Below, in pieces: positions 12,413 to 21,486 of a stretch of DNA of 41,461 bases (position 1 is its first letter; every line of letters starts with the position of its first letter). The notes beneath the pieces are model-generated. The model saw nothing but the letters and a program-made list of their open reading frames with translations, ran no database searches and had not been told where the DNA came from. The translations under genes and the position numbers were made by a program. The stretch is from the IMG/VR virus record IMGVR_UViG_3300022752_005328, positions 1 to 41,461 of that record, one strand, 5' to 3'. This DNA comes from a virus.

Positions 12413-13348
12413 ATGAGTAAAGACCAAACAATAACAAAAAAACATTTAAAAATACTTGAGATTGCTAAAAAGGATGTGCTATACTCTAATAGTATAGACA
12501 ACCTTTTAGATAGCAAAATGACAATCTCAACAGACATTGATTTTTCTTCACCTACCAACGTAGAATATATTCAACTTCGTAAGCATGTCTCTTATTCAGA
12601 GATCGCTACTTGGATGGATTGTTCGTTTAAACACAAGCTCAAGTATCTTGATGAAGTCAAGACCGAGAATGACGGTCCCTCCGAGCATACAGAGTTCGGT
12701 CAAGTTATTCACGATGCACTAGAACAATACCTAACAACCAAGGTAATGCCACCTATCGAGCAAGTAAGAGCAAACCTTACCGAGATGTTCAGTAAGCTTC
12801 CAAATGCTAGCGAGCTAAAGGAAAGCGAATGGCACGATACCATTGAACCTATTCTTTCAGAGGTACCAGCCTTTATGGAAAATACTTTTGGTGATTGGAA
12901 GTTTGTTGCTGCCGAGCTACCTTTGATGGAATCAATCGATAATCACAATCATATGTTCAAGGGATTTATCGATGGAGTAATTGAAGGTGTAAACAAAAAG
13001 GGTGAGCGAGTTGTTTGGATTATTGATTGGAAGACTTGTTCGTTCTTTTGGCCGCTAGCCAAGCGTATCGACCCCAAGAAAACGATGCAGCTTGCCTTTT
13101 ATAAACATTTCTATGCCAGAAAGCATAACTTGTCTCTCAAGGATATCAAGTGTGGCTTTATTCTCTTGCGTAGAAGCAAGAAGGCTAATAACTGTGAACT
13201 TGTTACAGTAAGTGTTGGTGACAAGGCAGTAGAAAAAGCTATGAGCACGATTGATACTATGCTGGGTTATATTCAAAAGCGTATGTTTCCAAAGAACAGA
13301 GAATCATGTAAGTATTGTCCATATGCCGGAACGGAGCATTGTCCATGA
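12413..13348 (+). CDS. Cas4/RecB-like PD-(D/E)XK nuclease with Cys cluster
   Basis: The core nuclease motifs are visible: FGQVIHDALEQYL (His100), GFIDGVIEG with Asp187, VVWIIDWKTC with Asp205 and Lys207, then QLAFYKHFYA (QxxxY motif). One Cys in WMDCSFKHK (70) and three at the end (ESCKYCPYAGTEHC: 299, 302, 310) match the 4Fe-4S layout of Cas4/AddB-type nucleases. In phages such enzymes process DNA ends or recombination intermediates. The start is uncertain: GTG 12392, ATG 12413 or ATG 12518. None has an SD, and a promoter at 12456-12485 favours 12518. The stop overlaps the epimerase ATG. Confidence 0.82.
   Translation: MSKDQTITKKHLKILEIAKKDVLYSNSIDNLLDSKMTISTDIDFSSPTNVEYIQLRKHVSYSEIATWMDCSFKHKLKYLDEVKTENDGPSEHTEFGQVIHDALEQYLTTKVMPPIEQVRANLTEMFSKLPNASELKESEWHDTIEPILSEVPAFMENTFGDWKFVAAELPLMESIDNHNHMFKGFIDGVIEGVNKKGERVVWIIDWKTCSFFWPLAKRIDPKKTMQLAFYKHFYARKHNLSLKDIKCGFILLRRSKKANNCELVTVSVGDKAVEKAMSTIDTMLGYIQKRMFPKNRESCKYCPYAGTEHCP
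12456..12485 (+). promoter_or_regulatory. Extended -10 promoter inside the 5' end of the nuclease ORF
   Basis: TTGAGA (12456-12461), an 18-nt spacer and TATACT (12480-12485), with TGC directly before the -10. Both hexamers equal those of the 2353 promoter. A start near 12492 would favour ATG 12518 as the true start of the nuclease and could feed the sugar cassette. Confidence 0.5.
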
Positions 13349-14289
13349 AGAATGTGCTAGTAACTGGGGGGCTTGGTTTTATTGGTAGTCACGTTGTAGA
13401 TTTACTACTAGAACAAGATTACAACGTAACGGCTGTAGACAACTTAGACACCGGGAAACAAGCCAATCTTCAACATTTGAAACCTTATGAAAATTCTCGG
13501 CTTAAAATTTACAAATTTGAGTTTGATGATTTTGGTATTTTATCAAACATAAGGGATGGTAAGTACGATTACGTTTTGCATCTTGCGGCAAAAGCGAGCG
13601 TTCCTTATTCGGTTGACAATCCTATGCTGTCAAACGACGTTAATGTGTCGAAAACTTTAGCATTGCTAGACGCTTGTAGGTCTGGTAAAGTCAAAAAGTT
13701 TGTGTTTTCTTCTTCGTCTGCTGTATACGGTGACTCTGATATGTTTCCTACAAAAGAATCGTGCAGCAAAAACCCATTGTCTCCGTATGCTTTACAGAAA
13801 AGCGTTATCGAAGATTATTGCAAGATGTTTTATAACCTTTATGGTGTAGAAAGCGTTTGTTTGCGATATTTCAATGTTTTTGGTCCAAGGCAAGCAGGTT
13901 CGGGACCATATGCTAATGTTATTTCTTCATGGTGCGAAAACGGTATCAAACACAAGAAGATTCGGTTGGATGGTAAAGGTGAATCGTCACGAGATTTTGT
14001 TTATGTGAAAGACGTTGCAAAAGCAAATTTGCTAGCAATGACTAGTCATATGAAACACGCATGTATTAATATCGGTGGTGGTAACTCTATTCCTATTAAA
14101 GATGTGCTTCTTACTTTTGAAGAATGTTTTGATGTACAAGTTACGAATGCACCAGCAAGACTAGGTGATCCACTTCGTACATTGGCTGATGTTAGTTTGG
14201 CAAAAACGTTGCTTGGATTCGAACCAACAAAAGTTACACCTGACTTGTTTCGTGAAACCTTTGTTTGGTACAAGGAGAACGTTAAATGA
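13345..14289 (+). CDS. NAD-dependent sugar epimerase/dehydratase (SDR)
   Basis: This is an extended SDR of the UDP-hexose/N-acetylhexosamine 4-epimerase type. It has the NAD-binding TGGLGFIGSH (residues 7-16), the VDNLDTG segment, the HLAA block, the SSSSAVYG strand and the catalytic pair Tyr148 / Lys152 in SPYALQK. RYFNVFGPRQ and SRDFVYVKDVAKA are the typical substrate-side motifs. 314 aa is the usual length. The ATG overlaps the nuclease stop (ATGA), and the next start overlaps its own stop, so it opens a chain of coupled sugar genes. Substrate (UDP-Glc, UDP-GlcNAc or another NDP-sugar) cannot be settled from motifs. Confidence 0.88.
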   Translation: MKNVLVTGGLGFIGSHVVDLLLEQDYNVTAVDNLDTGKQANLQHLKPYENSRLKIYKFEFDDFGILSNIRDGKYDYVLHLAAKASVPYSVDNPMLSNDVNVSKTLALLDACRSGKVKKFVFSSSSAVYGDSDMFPTKESCSKNPLSPYALQKSVIEDYCKMFYNLYGVESVCLRYFNVFGPRQAGSGPYANVISSWCENGIKHKKIRLDGKGESSRDFVYVKDVAKANLLAMTSHMKHACINIGGGNSIPIKDVLLTFEECFDVQVTNAPARLGDPLRTLADVSLAKTLLGFEPTKVTPDLFRETFVWYKENVK

Positions 14290-16289
14290 ACACAAAAATG
14301 AAAATCGTTGTTCCAGTTTATAATGCCCAAGAATGGATTAAAAAATGTTTGGAATCTATTGCAACACAACAACACAAGAACTTTGAATGTGTTGTTATCA
14401 ACGATGCGTCAAAAGACAATACAAAGGAAGCGATAAACAGCCTACAACTTGATGAACGATTTCATGTAATACACAACGAAGTCAATCAAGGTGCGTTGTA
14501 TAACATCGTTAACGGTTTTAAGTATCTTCAAGCAGAAAAAGAACCAGAAAGCGTATTGATGGCTATTGATGGTGATGATTGGTTGTTTAGTCCAACATCG
14601 TTAACAGTTATCAACAAGGTATATACCAAAATGCCTAGTTGTCTTTTGACATATGGCAGCTACAACGATTGGCCCACGGGAGCCAAAGGTATTTGTGAAG
14701 CATTTCCACAAGAAGTTATCAACGCTCGCTCTTATCGAGCTTATCCAAAGTTTGTTACTTCACATCTAAGAACCTTTAAAAGCAAGCTTTGGTATTCGCT
14801 ACAAGAACAAGATTTAATCGATCCAAGAACAAACAAGCATTACTCCGTTGCTTGGGATTTAGCGTTTATGATGCCCATGCTAGAAATGGCTGGGAAGCAT
14901 TTTGTGTTCATCGATCAGCCATTGTACTCATATAATCGTAACAACCCAATCAGTGATGGTTATATTCGTCAAAAACAACAATGGGAAACCGATCAATTTA
15001 TTCGTAAGCTTCCAAGAAAAGAAGTGATTGATTTTAATTCCAAGGTAACCGATGGGATTGATGCAAAACAGTTATTGACTCCTTACAGATTTGATGTGGC
15101 CGTAAAATATATGTACGCCAAATCGATTGTAGAGGGTTTTAAAACCGATTACTTCAAAGATGCGTACAAAGAGCATCTCAAGGTTTGGAACGGCTTTAAA
15201 GAGTATGACAACCCCAACAAAACAACCTTTGAAGCGTTTGACAACGAATTCAAATCAATCATTAAATCGATTGAAAACAAAGGTTTTGATGCAACAGTTT
15301 CCAAGGTACCTATTCAAGATTCAAAATATATTTTGAATGGAGCGCATCGTGTTGCCGCTGCAATGGCATTAAACAAACAAGTTGTATGCAAACAAGGTGT
15401 TGACGGTAATGATGGGCAGATGTATTGCGGTTGGCCTATGTTTCAAAAGCTTGGCTTGTCCCACGTTTATGCAGATCAAGCAGCTATAGAATATGCCAAG
15501 CTAAAACCAAACACTTTTATCGCTACTTTGTTTCCAGCGGCAAAAGGAAATGGACAACTAGCTGTTGATGTACTTAACAAGCATGGCAAGGTTGTTTATT
15601 ACAAAAGTGTCAAGTTAATCAAAAACGGTCCATTGAATCTAATGGCAGAGTTTTATGAAAACGAAGCATGGGCTGGCGGGCCACATAACAACTATGCAGG
15701 TTATCGAGAAAAGGCTAACTTGTGTTTTACATCAGATCATCCAACGGTGTTCTTTTTGGTTGAGTTCGACAGTTTGCAAAACTCTGTTGCGGCCAAACGT
15801 GAGATAAGAGAAGCATTTAACCTTGGCAACCACACCATTCATATCAACGATACACACGAACAAACCATTAGACTAGCTAACGTCGTGTTTAACAACAACA
15901 GCTTGCATCATTTGGTTTATGCCAAAAAGGTTTCGTTTCCAAAGTTCGATCAACTTCTTGCTAAGTTTAAGCAACTAGTTCCTAATGTAGACGACTATGC
16001 TGTTACTGTAAGCTCTGTGTTGTCTGCGTATGGTTTAAGAGAAGGTAAGGATTTAGATTACGTTACAAGAAGCAATGTGATTGTTAAAGATGATTTGATT
16101 GATTGCCATAATCAATATCTGGAAACGTTGTATGGTACAACCGCTGATGAAATTGTACTAAACCCTAGAAACTACTTTTATACCAAAGGTGTTAAGTTTG
16201 TATCGCTTGCCTTTATTCGTGATTTGAAAGCAAAACGAAACGAACCAAAAGACATAGAAGATATTAAACTGATAGATTCGTTAGCATGA
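14286..16289 (+). CDS. Multidomain GT2 glycosyltransferase with extra C-terminal domains
   Basis: Residues 1-220 are a GT2 (GT-A fold) transferase: IVVPVYNAQEWIKKCLESI, VVINDASKDNT and the metal-binding IDGDDW. After a linker, around residue 355, comes YILNGAHRVAAAMAL, a motif like the D/NG-x-HR-x-AA loop of ParB/sulfiredoxin-like domains. The last 180 residues contain VGNHT/IHIND-like and FNNNSLHHL segments and then SSVLSAYGLREGKDLDYVTR, which recalls a minimal nucleotidyltransferase-like fold with a closing KRNEPKDIEDIKLI helix. Such three-part proteins are unusual, and the latter two domain calls are by eye. It is coupled to both neighbours by ATGA overlaps. Confidence 0.75.
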   Translation: MNTKMKIVVPVYNAQEWIKKCLESIATQQHKNFECVVINDASKDNTKEAINSLQLDERFHVIHNEVNQGALYNIVNGFKYLQAEKEPESVLMAIDGDDWLFSPTSLTVINKVYTKMPSCLLTYGSYNDWPTGAKGICEAFPQEVINARSYRAYPKFVTSHLRTFKSKLWYSLQEQDLIDPRTNKHYSVAWDLAFMMPMLEMAGKHFVFIDQPLYSYNRNNPISDGYIRQKQQWETDQFIRKLPRKEVIDFNSKVTDGIDAKQLLTPYRFDVAVKYMYAKSIVEGFKTDYFKDAYKEHLKVWNGFKEYDNPNKTTFEAFDNEFKSIIKSIENKGFDATVSKVPIQDSKYILNGAHRVAAAMALNKQVVCKQGVDGNDGQMYCGWPMFQKLGLSHVYADQAAIEYAKLKPNTFIATLFPAAKGNGQLAVDVLNKHGKVVYYKSVKLIKNGPLNLMAEFYENEAWAGGPHNNYAGYREKANLCFTSDHPTVFFLVEFDSLQNSVAAKREIREAFNLGNHTIHINDTHEQTIRLANVVFNNNSLHHLVYAKKVSFPKFDQLLAKFKQLVPNVDDYAVTVSSVLSAYGLREGKDLDYVTRSNVIVKDDLIDCHNQYLETLYGTTADEIVLNPRNYFYTKGVKFVSLAFIRDLKAKRNEPKDIEDIKLIDSLA

Positions 16290-17098
16290 GAAAACTCAAC
16301 ATGTTCATCCCAATAAGGGATGAAACCAATCATATGATAAAAATCTACCAATACTTGTATAACAAATATTGGGGCGATATGAATGTGTATTTCCTTGGCT
16401 ATTCAAAACCAACATTTGAGTTAGAAAAGAACATACATTTTGTTTCGCTAGCTGAAAAAAGAGATCCAAAACCAACAGCGTGGTCAAATGACTTGATTAA
16501 GTTCTTTAAACAACTTCCAGATCAGTATTTTTACTTTAGCTTGGAAGATTTGTTGGTTATTAGACCTGTTGATTTTGAGCTTTTGGATATATGTGAAGAA
16601 ATGATGAATCCTTCTATTGGAAGGATTGATTTATGGAATTCTGTGCAATATGATATAGGGCGCAGAGGTTGGTTGCAACCATACAAAACGCATCGAGGTG
16701 TAACGTTTGTGAAAGAGCATTCGAACGCTCCACCTTCCGTTTACAAGATTTCTTGTTCGAACTCTATTTGGAATCGTGCATGGTTTTTAAAAACCTTGTT
16801 TCCGAATTGGTCAACATATGATTGGGAAACAAAAGGAAACGATGGTAGAAACAACGACGGATTTGAAGTAATATCTCCTATAAATCGTTGGACTCCATCT
16901 GTTGTTCATGCTTTGAGTCGGAACCATTGGGGCGATGCGATTAATTTGGATGGTATGCTCCCAGATGATAAACAAAAGGTGGCTCAACTGTTAAAAGATA
17001 TCAACGTTGATAAACAATTGATCGAGTTTACATCGATGAATCAAGTTATAAACTTGCGAGGTTTTCAACCAACAGATTCTGACGTATCTAATTTTTAG
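16286..17098 (+). CDS. Putative glycosyltransferase-like protein, 270 aa
   Basis: The product starts LNMFIPIRDETNHMIKIYQYL and contains YFYFSLEDLLVIRPVDFELL around residue 80. This layout (beta strand, then an acidic E-D-x motif, then a helix) resembles the metal-binding region of GT-A glycosyltransferases in polysaccharide loci. A Trp/Asn-rich C-terminal half (NRAWFLKTLFPNWSTYDWE) may form the acceptor site. I do not recognise a specific family. It is coupled to the multidomain GT upstream (ATGA). Confidence 0.55.
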   Translation: MRKLNMFIPIRDETNHMIKIYQYLYNKYWGDMNVYFLGYSKPTFELEKNIHFVSLAEKRDPKPTAWSNDLIKFFKQLPDQYFYFSLEDLLVIRPVDFELLDICEEMMNPSIGRIDLWNSVQYDIGRRGWLQPYKTHRGVTFVKEHSNAPPSVYKISCSNSIWNRAWFLKTLFPNWSTYDWETKGNDGRNNDGFEVISPINRWTPSVVHALSRNHWGDAINLDGMLPDDKQKVAQLLKDINVDKQLIEFTSMNQVINLRGFQPTDSDVSNF

Positions 17099-17112
17099 AA
17101 AGAGTAAATAAA

Positions 17113-17454
17113 ATGGAAATAACTACAAAACCTTGGGGATACTATCTCCCTATTTTAGAAGAAGATTACTGCAAAGTTAAAAAGCTGCTCATCAAAGCTG
17201 GAGAAGCTCCAAGTTATCAATATCATTTTAAGCGTAGCGAAGTTTGGGTTGTTGTTAAAGGTCAAGGTGAAGTGAGAATAGACGGAGAAGTTACTACCTG
17301 CGGCGTTGGTAGCGTTATTACTGTTCCTGTCGAAGCAAAACACCAAATTAAAAACACTGGCACCGACGATCTTATTTTTATCGAAGTACAACTTGGAGAA
17401 TCTTTTGAAGAATCTGATATCGTAAGAGTTGAAGACAAATATGGCCGACTATAA
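17113..17454 (+). CDS. Stand-alone cupin of the mannose-6-P isomerase/ManC type
   Basis: The 113 residues match the C-terminal cupin of type II phosphomannose isomerases: KPWGYYLPI at the start, YQYHFKRSEVWVVVKGQGEV, GSVITVPVEAKHQIKNTG and LIFIEVQLGESFEESDIVRVEDKYGR at the end. The His/Glu of HFKRSE and His of KHQIKN fit the metal site. The partner nucleotidyltransferase of ManC is absent from this polypeptide, but the next gene begins with an NTP-transferase domain, so the two may work as a split pair. Isomerisation of a sugar phosphate is the likely role. SD AGAAAGAG precedes the ATG. Confidence 0.8.
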   Translation: MEITTKPWGYYLPILEEDYCKVKKLLIKAGEAPSYQYHFKRSEVWVVVKGQGEVRIDGEVTTCGVGSVITVPVEAKHQIKNTGTDDLIFIEVQLGESFEESDIVRVEDKYGRL

Positions 17455-19003
17455 GGTATTGATAACAACCAGTGGTACTGGTTCACGATTAGGAGAACTA
17501 ACAAAGTACACAAACAAAAGTTTGGTACGTGTTGGGGATAAACCTACCATAGCTCACATCATCGATCAGTATTCAAAAGATACCGAGTTCGTGGTTACTC
17601 TTGGCTATTATGGTAGCCATGTTAAACAGTTTTTAGAGCTTTGTTATCCAGATCGTAGCTTTACTTTTGTAGAAGTAGATCATTACACTGGACCAAAAAG
17701 CAGCTTGCTATATTCTATCTCGCTTTGTGAATCAGTATTGCAAAAACCTTTTGTGTTTCATGCTTGCGATACTGTGCTAGGCCCAGAATATCATAAAAAC
17801 TTAACACTTACTTCTAACTGGATTGTTGGTTGTGTAAGTGAAGCAAGTCATCACTATCGTACCTTTAACGTTCACCTAGACAAGATTGTTACAATCAATG
17901 AAAAAGGTGAACAAAATTACAACTTTGCCTACGTTGGCGTAGCGGGTATATACGATTATAAAGAGTTTTGGAACGCAACCCGAGAGATTTTGCAGCAACC
18001 ATCAAACGAACTTTCCGACTGTCACACAATAAACAAAATGATTGAAAAAGGTTTTAAGTTTTCTTGTAACCAAATCAAATCATGGTTGGACGTAGGAAAC
18101 GTTGACTCGTTAAAAATAGCTCGAACAAAAATACCATCTTCGTTTCATGTTTTAGACAAAGACGATGAAAACATATTCATTTTTGATGGGTACGTTTACA
18201 AGTTTTTTCACGACGAAAAGATTTGTTCGAATCGTGTTGCTAGGTTTGAGCACTTGAAGGATATGGTACCAAAGCTTGTTGCTCATACAACCAACTTTTA
18301 CAAGTACGAATATGTAGAAGGCGATTTGTTAGCTGACTGCGTGAATATTTCAAAGTTCAAAGAGCTTTTGAAATGGGCAAACACAAACCTTTGGATTGAA
18401 AAACCAAACGCAAATCACAAAAGCAACTGTCTTGCGTTCTATAAACAAAAAACTTTTGATCGTGTAAATCGCTTTCTTAAGAAATACAACATAAAAGACG
18501 CAGAAAACACAATAAACGGATTCAAGGTTCCATCGATGGTTGATTTGTTATCGATGGTTGATTTTGATAGTTTGTCTGGAAAGCAATCAACCGGCTATCA
18601 TGGAGATTTTATCTTGGATAATGTGTTGATGACAAGCCAAGGAATCAAATTGATTGATTGGAGGCAAGACTTTAACGGAGACATAAAGCATGGTGATATG
18701 TTTTATGACTTAGCCAAACTCAATCACAACTTGATTGTGAATCACGGTATGATTAAAGACAATCAGTTTAAAATCGATTTCTGTGGCAACGAAACAGTTG
18801 AGTGTGATATAAACGTCAAGAAGTCTTTGATCGACTGTAGACAGGTTATAATCGATTTCTGCGGTCAAAAAAACATCGATTACAAAAACATAGACATACT
18901 AACTTCTATTATATGGATCAACATGGCTCCGTTGCATGAGCATCCGTTGGATATCTTTTTATACTACTTTGGGAAATACAACCTATTTTTGAAACTACAA
19001 TGA
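17441..19003 (+). CDS. Nucleotidyltransferase-kinase fusion (LicC/LicA-like)
   Basis: Residues 1-230 form an NTP-transferase domain: TTSGTGSRLGELTKYTNKSL, a signature with the Gly/Arg loop and Lys, then HACDTV for the metal Asp. Residues 250-520 form an aminoglycoside/choline-kinase-like phosphotransferase, with HGDFILDN (His387, Asp389, Asn394), the Brenner motif, and KLIDWRQ about 15 residues later. Fusion of a sugar- or choline-phosphate nucleotidyltransferase to its kinase would let one protein phosphorylate and activate a small hydroxyl substrate (choline, glycerol, an amino alcohol or sugar). ATG 17441 is chosen over TTG 17429. It overlaps the cupin gene by 14 nt. Confidence 0.85.
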   Translation: MADYKVLITTSGTGSRLGELTKYTNKSLVRVGDKPTIAHIIDQYSKDTEFVVTLGYYGSHVKQFLELCYPDRSFTFVEVDHYTGPKSSLLYSISLCESVLQKPFVFHACDTVLGPEYHKNLTLTSNWIVGCVSEASHHYRTFNVHLDKIVTINEKGEQNYNFAYVGVAGIYDYKEFWNATREILQQPSNELSDCHTINKMIEKGFKFSCNQIKSWLDVGNVDSLKIARTKIPSSFHVLDKDDENIFIFDGYVYKFFHDEKICSNRVARFEHLKDMVPKLVAHTTNFYKYEYVEGDLLADCVNISKFKELLKWANTNLWIEKPNANHKSNCLAFYKQKTFDRVNRFLKKYNIKDAENTINGFKVPSMVDLLSMVDFDSLSGKQSTGYHGDFILDNVLMTSQGIKLIDWRQDFNGDIKHGDMFYDLAKLNHNLIVNHGMIKDNQFKIDFCGNETVECDINVKKSLIDCRQVIIDFCGQKNIDYKNIDILTSIIWINMAPLHEHPLDIFLYYFGKYNLFLKLQ

Positions 19004-20004
19004 AAAACGCAAGATATTACATTGGACCAATGAGCTTGAACGTTGTTGATGCTGTTATCGATCACAGCAGCAAAGCACCTATTGGATTGATTCCTTCCAG
19101 AAGGCAAGTTGATTATAGCTCTGGATATGTTAACAACTGGAATACTGCAAATTTCGCTGATTATGTACGTTCTCGCAGTTTAAACGTTTCTCTTTGTCGA
19201 GATCATGGAGGGCCACTCCAAGGTAGCACGGAAGACGATGGGCTGGTTTCAATTCTTCACGACGCTGAAAGCTTGGATCTTATTCATATCGATCCTTTCA
19301 AACAAGAAAAAGATATGCAAAAAGCTGCTTTGGTTACGGTCGAGCTTATACAGCAAGCGTACAAAAGAAACCCAAACGTTTTCTATGAAGTTGGAACCGA
19401 AGAAGCTATTAGAAAGTACGAACCAGAAGACTTACAACGGTTTTTGTCTATTGTTAGATCAAACCTTAAAGATCACGAATATCAACAAATCAAGTATGCT
19501 GTTGTGCAATCAGGTACGGGTTTAGATTTAGCCGCTCGTAGAAACACAGGTGAGTTCAATCAAAAGCGTTTAGAAGCATTTGTCATGACTTGCAAGCCGT
19601 TTGGACTTTTAAGCAAAGAACACAACGGAGATTATTTGATCGAGCATCGCCAGCTAGCTCCCAGATTTGATGTTGGATTAGATGCGATCAACATTGCTCC
19701 TGAGTTTGGTCAAATCGAAACCGAATGGTATATCAACACTTGCAAGAAAGACGAACAAACATATGAAACGTTGTTTGGCATTTGTTATCATTCTGGCAAA
19801 TGGAAGAAATGGGTCAATCAACACAATGAAAAACAATTGACAAAGGACAGTTATGTATGGATGACTGTTCACTATCTTTTGTCGGACCCAAAGTTTACTC
19901 AACATATCAAACGTTTGTTTCCAAATGCCGACAGCGAAATAAAACAAATGGTGAATCATAGATTAGATTCACTTTATGAGCAGACAAAAAACTATAGCTT
20001 TTGA
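19000..20004 (+). CDS. TIM-barrel protein, tagatose-bisphosphate aldolase GatZ/KbaZ-like
   Basis: The 334-aa product resembles the non-catalytic subunit of class II tagatose-bisphosphate aldolases and their relatives. It has GLIPSRRQVDYSSGYVNNW, VSLCRDHGGP (compare the GGDHxGP motif), then LIHIDPF and VFYEVGTEEAIRKY (compare EVGTEEAI) along a barrel. The DHGGP site suggests divalent-metal or sugar-phosphate binding. In polysaccharide loci such barrels accompany nucleotidyltransferase/kinase and HAD genes that make small activated phosphates. The exact reaction is not known from motifs. It is coupled upstream (ATGA) and overlaps the HAD gene by 29 nt. Confidence 0.7.
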   Translation: MKNARYYIGPMSLNVVDAVIDHSSKAPIGLIPSRRQVDYSSGYVNNWNTANFADYVRSRSLNVSLCRDHGGPLQGSTEDDGLVSILHDAESLDLIHIDPFKQEKDMQKAALVTVELIQQAYKRNPNVFYEVGTEEAIRKYEPEDLQRFLSIVRSNLKDHEYQQIKYAVVQSGTGLDLAARRNTGEFNQKRLEAFVMTCKPFGLLSKEHNGDYLIEHRQLAPRFDVGLDAINIAPEFGQIETEWYINTCKKDEQTYETLFGICYHSGKWKKWVNQHNEKQLTKDSYVWMTVHYLLSDPKFTQHIKRLFPNADSEIKQMVNHRLDSLYEQTKNYSF

Positions 20005-20353
20005 TTTAGACGACGTTCTTTGTGAACGAGACAGTAAGTTTGAATCGTTAGGAGCTTTAAAATATCATCATTGTGTTCCAAAAATGGAATACATCAATAT
20101 GGCTAACAGCTTATACGAAGCTGGTTACAAGATTATTGTGTACACAGCAAGAGGCATGACTCATTTCGCTGGTGACGTTAAAGCTATTGAAGAAAACCTT
20201 AGATCGATAACAGAACAACAGTTAAACGATTGGGGTGTTCGTTATCATGAGCTGGTGTTTGGGAAAAAACACTACGAACTTTTAATCGATGATAAGGCAT
20301 TAAACTCTGTTGGACTTACACTTGATCAAATCAAAGGGTTTTTAAACACATGA
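19976..20353 (+). CDS. HAD-family phosphatase of capsule-locus type
   Basis: Motif I is FDLDDVLC (Asp10 and Asp12), motif II is IIVYTARGM, and the end reads WGVRYHELVFGKKHYELLIDDKA, giving the motif III Lys and motif IV Asp-Asp. At 125 aa it lacks a cap domain. This compact form is common in capsule and LPS clusters, where it removes a phosphate from a small phosphorylated intermediate such as a glycerol- or serinol-phosphate derivative. The partner substrate is likely made by the preceding barrel and fusion enzyme. It overlaps both neighbours. Confidence 0.85.
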   Translation: MSRQKTIAFDLDDVLCERDSKFESLGALKYHHCVPKMEYINMANSLYEAGYKIIVYTARGMTHFAGDVKAIEENLRSITEQQLNDWGVRYHELVFGKKHYELLIDDKALNSVGLTLDQIKGFLNT

Positions 20354-21486
20354 AACTGATACAACGAAACAAAGATATAATCCTTGATAAAGAGGATTTA
20401 GAACACATTTATACCTTTAAGGATTTTCCTGTTTTTATGGGATGCGTAGATCAAGATCCAAGCAAAGATCTTGTTGCTGATATGTCTTGGCATATAAGCA
20501 AGAAATCTGGCATGGTTCAACTTAATCCATTGCTTCCATTAGACGTAGTATACAATGTGTCTCATGGTTCTGGAACAACAGGAAAGCTTTGGGAACAGCA
20601 TCACGAAGCTTTTTCTAGGTTTATAGAACGGTTCAAAGTAAAAACTGTGTTAGAGATTGGTGGAGGGCACGGACAGCTTGCCAAAAAGTACATTAAAAGA
20701 AACCAAGAAACGTTTTGGGTTATTGTAGAACCCAATCCTTCGGTGGATGAATCTGTTCCAGTTGAAGTTGTTAAAGGTTTTTTCGACAACAACTTCAAAC
20801 ATAGCAAGCGGTTTGATGCTTTGATTCATTCTCATGTATTAGAGCACGTTTACAACGTTGATGAGTTTTTGTCACATCAATCAAGCTTTATGCAAGAATC
20901 TAGTTTGTTGTTGTTTTCCGTTCCAAATATGCAGGTTATGATCGACAACAACTATACCAACTGCGTTAACTTTGAGCACACCATGTTGCTCACCGAACCT
21001 TATATCGAATATTTGTTGGCAAAACATGGATATGCTTTAGTAGACAAAGAATATTTTATGACAGACCACAGCATATTCTACTGTGCAAGAAAATCTTTGA
21101 ATGTAGAGAAAATCGAGTTATCGACCAGCTTGTATGATAAGAATCTTAAAAGCTTTTGCAGCTACATTCAGTTTCATTTGGACGAAGTTCAAAGATTAAA
21201 CAAGATTATCGACAAGGCTAGTTCGCCAGTATACTTGTTTGGAGCGCACGTTTTTTCTCAATACTTGATATCGTTTGGTTTGGACACAACAAAGATTGTG
21301 TGCTTGTTAGACAACGATTTGAAAAAAGAAAACAAACGCTTGTATGGAACAACGTTAATATCAAAAACACCCAAAATTCTAGGGAACGGAGAAAAATGTC
21401 TTGTTATTTTGAGGGCCGGGGTATATAATGAAGAAATCAAGAATGACATTCTTGACAACATAAACAAAAGCGTGGAGTTTATCTGA
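20350..21486 (+). CDS. Sugar C-methyltransferase-like SAM enzyme
   Basis: The central Rossmann domain has VLEIGGGHGQLAKKY (SAM motif I) and HSHVLEHVYNVDEFL. The C-terminal third, PVYLFGAHVFSQYLISFG with CLLDNDLKKENKRLYG, is the separate domain seen in NDP-sugar C-methyltransferases (TylCIII/NovU type). The family's N-terminal Cys-rich zinc domain is replaced by a shorter segment without the Cys set, so zinc binding is doubtful. The likely reaction is methylation of a ketosugar carbon. It is coupled to the HAD gene upstream (ATGA). Confidence 0.78.
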   Translation: MKLIQRNKDIILDKEDLEHIYTFKDFPVFMGCVDQDPSKDLVADMSWHISKKSGMVQLNPLLPLDVVYNVSHGSGTTGKLWEQHHEAFSRFIERFKVKTVLEIGGGHGQLAKKYIKRNQETFWVIVEPNPSVDESVPVEVVKGFFDNNFKHSKRFDALIHSHVLEHVYNVDEFLSHQSSFMQESSLLLFSVPNMQVMIDNNYTNCVNFEHTMLLTEPYIEYLLAKHGYALVDKEYFMTDHSIFYCARKSLNVEKIELSTSLYDKNLKSFCSYIQFHLDEVQRLNKIIDKASSPVYLFGAHVFSQYLISFGLDTTKIVCLLDNDLKKENKRLYGTTLISKTPKILGNGEKCLVILRAGVYNEEIKNDILDNINKSVEFI

